Shown here one piece after another: positions 1 to 5,556 of a DNA stretch of 7,154 nt. Within the stretch, counting starts at the first letter, position 1, and every line of letters starts with the position of its first letter. The position numbers and the translations under genes are program-made. A model generated the notes under the pieces. That model saw only the letters and a program-made list of their open reading frames with translations, did not search any database and had not been told where the DNA came from. This stretch comes from WUQU01 sp038849025 (lineage in GTDB: Archaea; Thermoproteota; Bathyarchaeia; Bathyarchaeales; Bathycorpusculaceae): assembly GCA_038849025.1 (NCBI GenBank), contig JAWCNE010000061.1, positions 1 through 7,154 of the forward strand, read 5' to 3'.

Positions 1-259
1 CGCCTTTATGTAGAGATGTCCCGCCTTCTCCCAGAGAAACTATGTTCATTCTATTTGCAAGAGGCAAAAGCTCAAAATACTTCCAGACCCCAGGTATTCT
101 TCGCTCGAAATCAATGGGTCTAATATATTCATTTAACTCTTCTAATGCATAAACAGCTTCCAAAACCCCATTGCAATGAAGACAAGTTCTAACACGCATT
201 TCTGGAAGATACTTCTTACCACATTGCGTACATTTCAGTTCTGAAAAATGAGAAGACAT
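1..259 (-). CDS. thrC: Threonine synthase-like PLP enzyme, N-terminal part (runs off left edge)
   Basis: This is the first 86 codons of a minus-strand gene that starts at ATG 259-257 and leaves the window at base 1. The protein opens with a zinc-ribbon-like pair, Cys10-x2-Cys13 and Cys26-x2-Cys29. It then has GVWKYFELLP (residues 57-66) and VSLGEGGTSL (74-83). That order, a small zinc ribbon followed by a GVW(R/K)Y-ELLP segment and a LGEGGTPL-type loop, is characteristic of archaeal threonine synthases, which convert O-phosphohomoserine to threonine with PLP in the cytoplasm. The catalytic lysine and PLP-phosphate loop lie outside the window, so a related PLP-dependent beta-replacing enzyme cannot be excluded. 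The gene is divergent from the ECF-type membrane gene. A TATA-like element on the minus strand (about 297-287) would put transcription start only a few bases before the ATG, suggesting a leaderless or near-leaderless mRNA. Confidence 0.82.
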   Translation of the reverse strand, partial: MSSHFSELKCTQCGKKYLPEMRVRTCLHCNGVLEAVYALEELNEYIRPIDFERRIPGVWKYFELLPLANRMNIVSLGEGGTSLHKG

Positions 260-266
260 TTAAGTT

Positions 267-282
267 CGCCTATATATAGGCG
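267..282. promoter_or_regulatory. Perfect 16-bp palindrome enclosing a TATA box
   Basis: CGCCTATATATAGGCG is its own reverse complement and sits between two divergent genes. Its centre (about 275) is 57 bp before the GTG at 332, a workable TATA position for the rightward operon with a leader of about 30 nt. It lies too close (16 bp) to the leftward ATG to serve that gene. The GC-rich arms around a TATA core could form a dimeric regulator site or simply a symmetric core promoter; the sequence does not decide between these. Confidence 0.5.
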
Positions 283-286
283 CAAA

Positions 287-297
287 CCTATATATTT
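287..297. promoter_or_regulatory. Second TATA element in the divergent promoter
   Basis: CCTATATATTT repeats the CCTATATAT half of the upstream palindrome 18 bp away. Read on the minus strand (AAATATATAGG) it is well placed as the TATA box of the threonine-synthase-like gene, predicting a start of transcription near 264. Read on the plus strand it could serve the ECF-type operon with a start near 318. Assignment to a strand is inference from spacing. Confidence 0.45.
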
Positions 298-331
298 CTT
301 TTATGTTTTCACAATTTTGAATCGTTAAAAG

Positions 332-1249
332 GTGGAACGCTTGAACAAAACCTACATATTGATCTCTTTGTTAGTTACTGCTTGCTTTTTTGTGTTTGGA
401 GCTTCGATGCTTAATATGCTATATATTCTTCATGAGATGGGTGTGAATTCTGTGTTAGCTAAAATCAGTTTGAGCGACCAAGCGAAAATGTATGTTAGCT
501 TGCATCTGACGTTTTCTTCTCTCAGCCTTGGTCTTTTGGCTTTTGGAGTTTTCTTCGCTTGGAGCGGTCTAACTTACCGTGCGGGCCTTCTAGCAGCCTT
601 CGGCAGCATCATTGAAACATTGCCTCTGGTCTCATCAAATATTTTTGGCTTCACTTTGCCTCTGAGTGGAATCTTGGCATGCATCTTAGGAATAGCTTCT
701 TCAGCAGCCTCCACAATACTGGGCTTCTCTATTTCTTCAGTCAAAATTCGCAGGGAACCCTTTATCTTACCTTATCAGATCGCCGTAACCTCTGTCTTAT
801 CCGCCCTCACTGCAGTTATAACAATTATCACGGGTTCGCTGGTGCCTTCCCCCACAGGGGGTTATACTCACATAGGAGACATGGTTATTTTTGTTGCAGC
901 TATGCTTTTCGGAAGCAAAGTGGGTGGACTTACAGGAATTATAGGCAGCGTTGTGGCCGATTTTTGGCTGGCTTACCCACGTTGGTATGTTTCCATTCCA
1001 GCTCATGGACTTGAAGGAGCAATCGCTGGATTTGGAAAGAACAAACCACTTGCAATTCAGGTAATACTATGTATATTTGCTGGATTTATTATGGCCTCCA
1101 CTTATTTCTACGTAAACCTATTCATAAAAGGATATCCGCTTGCACTTATCTCGTATGCAAGAGACCTTTTTGGACAAGCAGGAGTTTCGTTGCTATTGGC
1201 GATCGGTATCAGCAAAACAGTTAAGAAAATCGGATTATGTCCACGATGA
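332..1249 (+). CDS. Membrane protein with C-terminal ECF transporter S-component domain
   Basis: This is a 305-residue integral membrane protein. Residues about 145-298 match the substrate-binding S component of energy-coupling-factor (ECF) vitamin/cofactor importers, COG4720/PF07155-like. The markers are PSPTGGYTHIGDMVIF (172-187), then LFGSKVGGLTGIIGSVVADF (192-211), then HGLEGAIAGF (225-234). Residues 1-140 add about four further hydrophobic segments (near 8-33, 56-79, 83-106, 110-135) that a minimal S component of about 180 residues lacks. No ECF ATPase or T subunit is nearby, so it would have to share an energising module encoded elsewhere. The substrate is not predictable. The start is uncertain: GTG 332 gives this length, but AGGTGG at 330-335 is a good Shine-Dalgarno five bases before TTG 341, which would drop three residues. 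It is first in an operon with the acetyltransferase. Confidence 0.75.
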   Translation: MERLNKTYILISLLVTACFFVFGASMLNMLYILHEMGVNSVLAKISLSDQAKMYVSLHLTFSSLSLGLLAFGVFFAWSGLTYRAGLLAAFGSIIETLPLVSSNIFGFTLPLSGILACILGIASSAASTILGFSISSVKIRREPFILPYQIAVTSVLSALTAVITIITGSLVPSPTGGYTHIGDMVIFVAAMLFGSKVGGLTGIIGSVVADFWLAYPRWYVSIPAHGLEGAIAGFGKNKPLAIQVILCIFAGFIMASTYFYVNLFIKGYPLALISYARDLFGQAGVSLLLAIGISKTVKKIGLCPR

Positions 1250-1764
1250 AGCAAGTGAAGAATTTTAAAAAGGAATTCCTTCTAACCCATTTAGCCATAC
1301 GTAAAGCAAAACTGCAAGAAGTGGACAAAATACATGAAGTTTTAAAACAAGCGTTCAAAGGGCTCGAAGGAAGGGGATACTCCACCCAAGCAATAAAAGC
1401 AGCTGTAGTTCCCATTAAGGAGATTGCGAAAAGGATACGCTTGGGAGCAGACGTGCTCGTTGCTGAGTTAGGCGATGAGATCATAGGCACTGTGACAGGC
1501 TTTATGGAGCATGAAAGCATGTATGTTTGCTCGCTGGCGGTGCATCCAGCTTATCAAAATCTAGGAATTGCTCGCCAACTTATGAGGAGTTTAGAGACCA
1601 TCGCTCGCAAAAAAAGCTGTTACAAATTGTTCTTATACACAGGTTGGGCTATGAAGGAAGCAATTGGGCTTTATGAAAGTCTAGGCTATGTAAGAGAAGG
1701 ATATTTGAGCAGACACTTTTATGGTGAAGACTTGATAGTCTTCAGTAAAATTTTGAAAGGCTAG
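1237..1764 (+). CDS. GNAT-family N-acetyltransferase
   Basis: This is a 175-residue cytoplasmic acetyltransferase of the GNAT fold, which moves an acetyl group from acetyl-CoA to an amine. The acetyl-CoA-binding motif A is clear: LAVHPAYQNLGIARQLMRSL at residues 100-119, with Q107-NLG-I-A as the pyrophosphate loop (family form Q/R-x-x-G-x-G/A). The C-terminal motif B follows as LYESLGYVREG (145-155). Residues 19-40 form the usual first strand and helix, and about 74-89 the central strands. The substrate could be a protein N-terminus, a small amine or an antibiotic-like compound; nothing here decides. ATG 1237 overlaps the upstream gene by 13 bp, whereas ATG 1246 makes a classic four-base ATGA stop-start overlap and may be the real start (three residues shorter). 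Either way translation is probably coupled to the S-component gene. Confidence 0.85.
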   Translation: MSTMKQVKNFKKEFLLTHLAIRKAKLQEVDKIHEVLKQAFKGLEGRGYSTQAIKAAVVPIKEIAKRIRLGADVLVAELGDEIIGTVTGFMEHESMYVCSLAVHPAYQNLGIARQLMRSLETIARKKSCYKLFLYTGWAMKEAIGLYESLGYVREGYLSRHFYGEDLIVFSKILKG

Positions 1765-1768
1765 AGGG
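1764..1768 (+). promoter_or_regulatory. Shine-Dalgarno tract for the start-less methyltransferase
   Basis: GAGGG begins on the last base of the acetyltransferase stop codon. It abuts ATG 1769 with no spacer, so it cannot serve that codon well. It sits seven bases before ATC 1776, the natural first codon position of the methyltransferase frame. This placement is the main argument for initiation at 1776. Confidence 0.45.
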
Positions 1769-1775
1769 ATGATAT

Positions 1776-2537
1776 ATCAAATTTGAAGCCCCCAAGACTG
1801 ATTATTCTGAGATTGCCCATTACTATGACAAGGTTCGAAACACGTCCATAGATCCTTGGTTATCGAAAATCATTGACTATGGAAGAATCGACACAAACTG
1901 TTCTGTCCTAGATGTTGGGTGTGGCACAGGAAGATTCACGTTAGGCTTATCGGCTGTGAAGAACTTAATGGTTTGCGGCTTGGAACCTTCCATCGAAATG
2001 CTGAAGCAAGCTGCTAAAAAAGACAGCTCTAAGCATGTATTATGGGTTCGAGGAGATGGACAAAGGCTGCCCTTCCGCAGCGAGACTTTCAACTGCATCT
2101 ACATGACAATGGTAATTCACCACCTCCAAAACAAAGTGGCGGCTCTCAGAGAAATTTATCGCACGTTAAAGACAGGCGGAAAATGTGTGATCATGACAGT
2201 CTCGCATTCACGAATCAAAGAGTATATTCTTCACGATTTTCCTGGCATTGCAGTGATGGATCTAAAGCGGTTTCCAACAGTGCCATCTATCAGGAGAACC
2301 ATGATTGACATAGGCTTCAAAGATGTTCATTATCATGTTGTTCAACATGGCGAGGGATACATATCCGCAGACGAGTGTTTAGAGAAGGTCAGAAACAAGT
2401 ACATCTCAACTCTGACTCTGCTAGACGAAGAAGCATTTCAAAAGGGGTTCAAGATTTTTAAGAAGAGAGTGAGAAAAAAGTATGGGACAAAAATAAAGTG
2501 GACTAACAAGTTTAATTTTGTTGTTGGACAGAAGTGA
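1776..2537 (+). CDS. Class I SAM-dependent methyltransferase without a canonical start codon
   Basis: The open frame encodes about 253 residues if counted from ATC 1776. It carries a full Rossmann methyltransferase: DYSEIAHYYDKVR (residues 9-21), motif I VLDVGCGTG (44-52) for SAM, the acidic strand-2 end at GLEPS, GDGQRLPF before strand 4, NCIYMTMVIHHL, and the LKTGGKCVIMT strand-5 region. The first usable canonical start is GTG 1956, which would delete motif I and half of the SAM site, so that shorter call is almost certainly wrong. Upstream the frame is closed by TGA 1770-1772, and codons 1773-1955 contain no ATG, GTG or TTG. The possibilities are an ATC start after GAGGG, a +1 shift from ATG 1769 at ATT-TGA, a point mutation, or a sequencing error. 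It lies 11 bp after the acetyltransferase, third in the operon. The methyl acceptor is unknown. Confidence 0.72.
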   Translation: MKFEAPKTDYSEIAHYYDKVRNTSIDPWLSKIIDYGRIDTNCSVLDVGCGTGRFTLGLSAVKNLMVCGLEPSIEMLKQAAKKDSSKHVLWVRGDGQRLPFRSETFNCIYMTMVIHHLQNKVAALREIYRTLKTGGKCVIMTVSHSRIKEYILHDFPGIAVMDLKRFPTVPSIRRTMIDIGFKDVHYHVVQHGEGYISADECLEKVRNKYISTLTLLDEEAFQKGFKIFKKRVRKKYGTKIKWTNKFNFVVGQK

Positions 2538-2556
2538 TTTCGGTGTAATCCTATCT

Positions 2557-2576
2557 GAGCGCCTATGATGGCGCTC
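2557..2576. terminator. 7-bp perfect hairpin between convergent genes
   Basis: GAGCGCC and GGCGCTC pair perfectly around a TATGAT loop, 19 bp past the plus-strand methyltransferase stop and 26 bp past the minus-strand operon stop. It is not followed by a T-run on the plus strand. It may protect a 3' end or help termination, but archaeal termination usually depends on T-tracts, so the role is inferred. Confidence 0.4.
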
Positions 2577-2591
2577 TGTTCATATGTATAG

Positions 2592-2598
2592 AAAAAAA
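2592..2598 (-). terminator. T7 tract ending the minus-strand operon
   Basis: Seven A on the plus strand read as TTTTTTT on the minus strand, beginning five bases after the stop of the last gene of the radical SAM operon. Archaeal RNA polymerase terminates at such oligo-T tracts. The hairpin at 2557-2576 lies just beyond it. Confidence 0.45.
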
Positions 2599-2602
2599 TT
2601 GG

Positions 2603-3379
2603 TCAATGTTTTATGTTGGCATCGTCCTTTTTTGTTCCAATAATTAGAATGAATTCCCTTTGAATTTTCTTATTCTTGTTACATCGTTGCAAATCTTTCC
2701 ATAATTCTAAACTAACTATTTTCAGTTTACGTAATTCATCTTTCGACCTCACATAACTCTTTAATTTAAATGGAGCACGAAACCGTATACGTCTGGTCTC
2801 TTGAATTTCAAAACCTGCTTTCATCATTTCATTTAATAAGGATGTTTTTTCTCTGAGGAAAATGTTATATCGCTCCCCAAACAAGGGACAGATAGCTCTC
2901 TTAAACTTCCAATGCCCATCCCTCAGTGAGTAGTCTGCAAAAAGAAAATGGCCGTTCTCTTGTAGAACTCTATGGGCTTCATAAAAAATACCTGCCTTAT
3001 CAGAATAGTCTGATGCGACAAATAGACATGTAATAACATCAAAGGAACTATTACGAAAAGGGAGATTGAAGGCACTTCCTTGTACTAAGGAGTGAATACG
3101 GCATCTTGCATTTTTCAACATTGAAACCGAAAAATCTAAGCCGATAACTCTCGAATTTGGCGGGAACAAACTTGCCGCTATTCCAGGACCGCATCCTACA
3201 TCAAGAACGAGTCGACCCTGAAGATAAATATGAATATTGTTGACTATTTGCTTTATTCCTTCTAAGCGAATAGAGTACTCTTTCTCGAATGATCTAGTCT
3301 TACCCTTCTCTTCCCAAAATTCCTTCAAACCAGCAAAAGACCCTGTATAATAATCCTCCGTCATGATTTGACCCATCAT
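2603..3379 (-). CDS. Class I SAM-dependent methyltransferase (last gene of radical SAM operon)
   Basis: This is a 258-residue cytoplasmic methyltransferase of the Methyltransf_11/25 type. Motif I is LVLDVGCGPG (residues 57-66), and strand 2 ends in the ribose-binding acidic residue Asp82 (VIGLDFS). GSAFNLPF and SSFDVITCLFVASDYSD follow as motifs around strand 4, and HRVLQENGHFLFADYS is the strand-5 region. The N-terminal 50 residues are a helical cap typical of small-molecule methyltransferases, and a basic C-terminal stretch (RSKDELRKLK onward) ends the protein. Its first ATG is one base past the upstream stop, so the two genes are surely co-transcribed and probably translationally coupled. 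Three in-frame ATGs (3379, 3376, 3364) compete as starts; none has a strong Shine-Dalgarno. The substrate is unknown. It is not a close copy of the neighbouring methyltransferases, as motif I and the flanks differ clearly. Confidence 0.82.
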   Translation of the reverse strand: MMGQIMTEDYYTGSFAGLKEFWEEKGKTRSFEKEYSIRLEGIKQIVNNIHIYLQGRLVLDVGCGPGIAASLFPPNSRVIGLDFSVSMLKNARCRIHSLVQGSAFNLPFRNSSFDVITCLFVASDYSDKAGIFYEAHRVLQENGHFLFADYSLRDGHWKFKRAICPLFGERYNIFLREKTSLLNEMMKAGFEIQETRRIRFRAPFKLKSYVRSKDELRKLKIVSLELWKDLQRCNKNKKIQREFILIIGTKKDDANIKH

Positions 3380-3380
3380 T

Positions 3381-4175
3381 CTAGTGGCAGGGTTTTCTGC
3401 ATATCAGGTATATGTGCCTAGCTATGGAACTCAGCTCTTCAATTTCGCTCATTTTTTCCTCAAGGGCTTTCAGTCTCCTAATATTGTGTAGGGTTTCAGG
3501 AATGTAGTCTGTTACAACTTTTATTCCTTTAACACATAGAATTTCAAAATTCGCATTTAAGCATAAATTGACTATTTCGCTTTTGGTGAAGGTTTTGATT
3601 TTGGGCAATCCCTGGGGAGCCTCGAAGAAGTTTTTGGCTTCTAATATCTCTTTAACCTTGGAAAAATTGCCTTTTAAGCTCTCTTTGATGCAGTAGAAAT
3701 GTTTGTTTGCCACTGTAAGGGAAAGAAATCCGTCGTCTTTCAACACTTTGTAGAATTCTGAAAGAGTTTGGGAAGGCTCGGTATATCCGAAGGCCAGATG
3801 ACATAGGATTGCATCAAAACTGGACTCTGGAAATTTAAGATGAGCCATGTTGCCTTGAACAGTTTTTACTTTCTTTGAGACACCATGTTTAATTGCACTT
3901 TGTCGGGCTTTTTCAAGCATTTTTTCCGAGACATCAAGAATAGTGATTTCGTGTCCCTTTAACGCTAAAGGTATAGAGTAGAAACCGGTGCCTCCCCCAG
4001 CATCCAATATTTTACATGGTTTCTCAGGGATAAACTTGTCAAGCGCGCGGAAAATTATCCAATTTCTTATTTTGGCTCCTAAGTTAGAGTGAATTATCTC
4101 CTCATATTTCTCTGCTAGAAGATCATATTCTGTGGCAAGTGCTTTAGTATTTTTCTTACTATTCATTTGCCTCAT
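3381..4175 (-). CDS. Class I SAM-dependent methyltransferase (middle gene of radical SAM operon)
   Basis: This protein of up to 264 residues has the class I methyltransferase order. An N-terminal EYDLLAEKYEEII helix (residues 16-28) is followed by motif I KILDAGGGTG (55-64), with a second Gly in place of the more usual Cys. The acidic strand-2 end is Asp81 (ITILDVSEKM), then GNMAHLKFPESSFDAILCHL and YKVLKDDGFLSLTVAN. The C-terminal third (about 165-264) is helical and ends in RHIYLICRKPCH. It would methylate a small molecule or peptide in the cytoplasm; the acceptor cannot be read from sequence. It lies 20 bp after the radical SAM gene and 1 bp before the next methyltransferase. ATG 4175 directly abuts AGGG without spacing, so ATG 4166 (three codons in, with GGGATGAGG upstream) may be the true start. 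Confidence 0.83.
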   Translation of the reverse strand: MRQMNSKKNTKALATEYDLLAEKYEEIIHSNLGAKIRNWIIFRALDKFIPEKPCKILDAGGGTGFYSIPLALKGHEITILDVSEKMLEKARQSAIKHGVSKKVKTVQGNMAHLKFPESSFDAILCHLAFGYTEPSQTLSEFYKVLKDDGFLSLTVANKHFYCIKESLKGNFSKVKEILEAKNFFEAPQGLPKIKTFTKSEIVNLCLNANFEILCVKGIKVVTDYIPETLHNIRRLKALEEKMSEIEELSSIARHIYLICRKPCH

Positions 4176-4195
4176 CCCTAAACAGTAATGTTATC

Positions 4196-5155
4196 TTAGT
4201 AACAATTATCCACAACCAAAATATCGGGACAGTATGGACGCAGGAATTTTCTTGTTTCGAAGCAAAGGTGACATTTGTCTGCGTATCCTTCTAACGGTTG
4301 ATAGCCTTTTTCAATGGCTAGTTTAAGTAGTCCTACTGGTCCATCGTTCACAACAGTTCTGATGATTGGATTTTCGTTGTAATCGTATTCTTGCACGATT
4401 TGAGACAAAGCATCCTTTTTTGCGTTTCCAATGGCTATGCCAGTGCAAATCCAGACCCATCCATTGGGTTCTATTTCTAGGCCTGTAGGTTCTTTAAGCG
4501 TACCATAGTAACGGATAGAAACGCATTTGTCTTCGGGAATTACCTTGTTTGGAAGATGAGGTGCGAGCTCGTATGCTGCTCTACCATACAAATGAACAGA
4601 TTCTACATCAATTTTGACGTTAAACTCTTTTTGAATCTCTTTCAACAGCGCTTCTGTTTGTTCATTCCAAATGTTCTGTTCCTCTAAAGTGCCGAGGACC
4701 TTGGCATCTACCTCAATATCCTTAATTCCTCCATCCATAGCCGTCCGCAATACGTTTTTCACAGCCTCAAGCGAAATAAATTCTTGGTGGAAAGCATCAA
4801 CACTAACAACGAGCGCATCTAGACCCGCATTTTTGAGGTCTCTAACATATTTTTTGGCAAGTTGTTCATCCTTGCCCCAAAAACCATTGGTTATGACGCT
4901 TACTCTAGGAACATTGAATTTCTTTACTTCTTTGACAACATTGAAGAGTAATTTGGGAAAAAGAAGTGTCTCTCCACCAAATATGCAGATCCACTCGGGA
5001 AGCTGGATTTTTGATAATTCTTTGAGGTAGGTTCTCACTTCCTCTACTTTCATCAATGTGTCTCTGTACGGTGCTGCGCCGTAGCAACAATGTTTACACT
5101 GGTTTGTGCAATGATAGGTTAGAATTAATGTCACACCTTTAATCATGCCTATCAC
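4196..5155 (-). CDS. Radical SAM enzyme with SPASM-like C-terminal cysteines
   Basis: This 319-residue enzyme leads the minus-strand operon. Cys16-x3-Cys20-x2-Cys23 is the radical SAM [4Fe-4S] motif, and FGGET (59-63) is the SAM-binding GGE motif. VITNGFWG (87-94) and VSVDAFHQEF (117-126) continue the partial TIM barrel that generates the 5'-deoxyadenosyl radical. C-terminally, Cys211 and Cys237 flank IEPNGWVWICTGIAIGN, followed by Cys295-x2-Cys298, Cys309 and Cys318. This resembles SPASM/twitch auxiliary-cluster domains that act on peptides or proteins, but spacing is not canonical and no maturase family is named with confidence. Two methyltransferases follow in the same transcript; no precursor peptide gene was found. 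GTG 5155 gives this length. ATG 5146, preceded by GTGATAGG, is an equally or more likely start (three residues shorter). Confidence 0.85.
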   Translation of the reverse strand: MIGMIKGVTLILTYHCTNQCKHCCYGAAPYRDTLMKVEEVRTYLKELSKIQLPEWICIFGGETLLFPKLLFNVVKEVKKFNVPRVSVITNGFWGKDEQLAKKYVRDLKNAGLDALVVSVDAFHQEFISLEAVKNVLRTAMDGGIKDIEVDAKVLGTLEEQNIWNEQTEALLKEIQKEFNVKIDVESVHLYGRAAYELAPHLPNKVIPEDKCVSIRYYGTLKEPTGLEIEPNGWVWICTGIAIGNAKKDALSQIVQEYDYNENPIIRTVVNDGPVGLLKLAIEKGYQPLEGYADKCHLCFETRKFLRPYCPDILVVDNCY

Positions 5156-5198
5156 TTGTTAAAGCAGGCAGATCTACGATGAGTAAAGCGAAACCAGC

Positions 5199-5216
5199 GG
5201 TATATTAAAACTTTAG
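5199..5216 (-). promoter_or_regulatory. Core promoter (BRE/TATA) of the radical SAM operon
   Basis: On the minus strand this reads CTAAAGTTTTAATATACC: a purine/A-rich BRE-like part followed by a TATA-like TTTTAATATA. Its position predicts transcription starting near 5178, giving a leader of roughly 23-32 nt before the GTG/ATG start. The same 18 bp, with one base changed, stands before the MFS gene on the other strand. Confidence 0.6.
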
Positions 5217-5466
5217 CCTTCATATAGGAGTTTAGGTTCCGTTTATTTTCTGCCCTAGCGAAACACTAGTCGCAGGAATCTTGCCTTGGAACCGTCCAAA
5301 TTAATTTCCTTTGCAAATGGAGGTGCAAAAGTGCGGTGTAAGGTTTACATCTTAGTTTAAATTCTTGCAGGATTTTTTATAGAGTATGATTACATGCCTT
5401 TCCTTTCACCAAACAAACCCCTGTAAAGTTTGACAAGCTCGAACATGTCTTGCCCACCATTAGACT

Positions 5467-5484
5467 CTAAAATTTTAATATACC
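5467..5484 (+). promoter_or_regulatory. Core promoter (BRE/TATA) of the MFS gene
   Basis: CTAAAATTTTAATATACC is a good archaeal BRE/TATA candidate and differs at only one position from the radical SAM promoter on the opposite strand. Predicted transcription start is near 5505, giving a leader of about 50 nt. GATATAAAAC at 5491-5500 is a second possible TATA, which would shorten the leader to about 35 nt. Confidence 0.58.
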
Positions 5485-5556
5485 TATTATGATATAAAAC
5501 AAGTATAAGAAAAGGAAGTTCATTTCGTTAACAAGTCTAAAGGGATTCAGAAAATT

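Larger units (their letters stand above)
5156..5556. other. 401-bp divergent intergenic region: two promoters, no convincing gene
   Basis: This stretch separates the radical SAM operon from the MFS gene. It holds an 18-bp core promoter element at each side in opposite orientation, another TATA-like GATATAAAAC at 5491-5500, and a T6 run at 5373-5378. A strong GGAGGTG at 5319-5325 is followed only by mini-frames of 9-12 codons. A 45-codon open stretch without a start codon lies on the minus strand (5393-5527). No RNA gene was recognised. The length exceeds what two promoters need, so a decayed gene or regulatory RNA is possible. Confidence 0.5.

Noticed and set aside
679..1014. Overlapping open frames on both strands inside the ECF-type gene
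   Set aside because: They are shadows of a well-supported membrane protein and show no recognisable domain.
1877..2098. 73-codon minus-strand frame opposite the methyltransferase motif I region
   Set aside because: It is the complement of conserved methyltransferase codons and shows no independent protein signal.
1956..2537. Methyltransferase starting at GTG 1956 (193 residues)
   Set aside because: It would lack SAM-binding motif I, which is present in frame immediately upstream at 1905-1931, so the longer frame is the real gene.
4671..5030. 119-codon plus-strand frame opposite the radical SAM gene
   Set aside because: It is antisense to a clear radical SAM enzyme and has a Ser/Thr-rich composition typical of reverse-frame shadows.
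5175..5190. Possible C/D-box small RNA (ACGATGAGT resembling box C)
   Set aside because: No CTGA box D or second box pair at suitable spacing, and the site lies in the leader of the radical SAM operon.
5423..5460. Possible tRNA T-arm around CTCGAAC (GTTCGAG on the other strand)
   Set aside because: The flanking bases do not form a proper 5-bp T stem with a 7-nt loop, and no acceptor stem or anticodon arm can be drawn.
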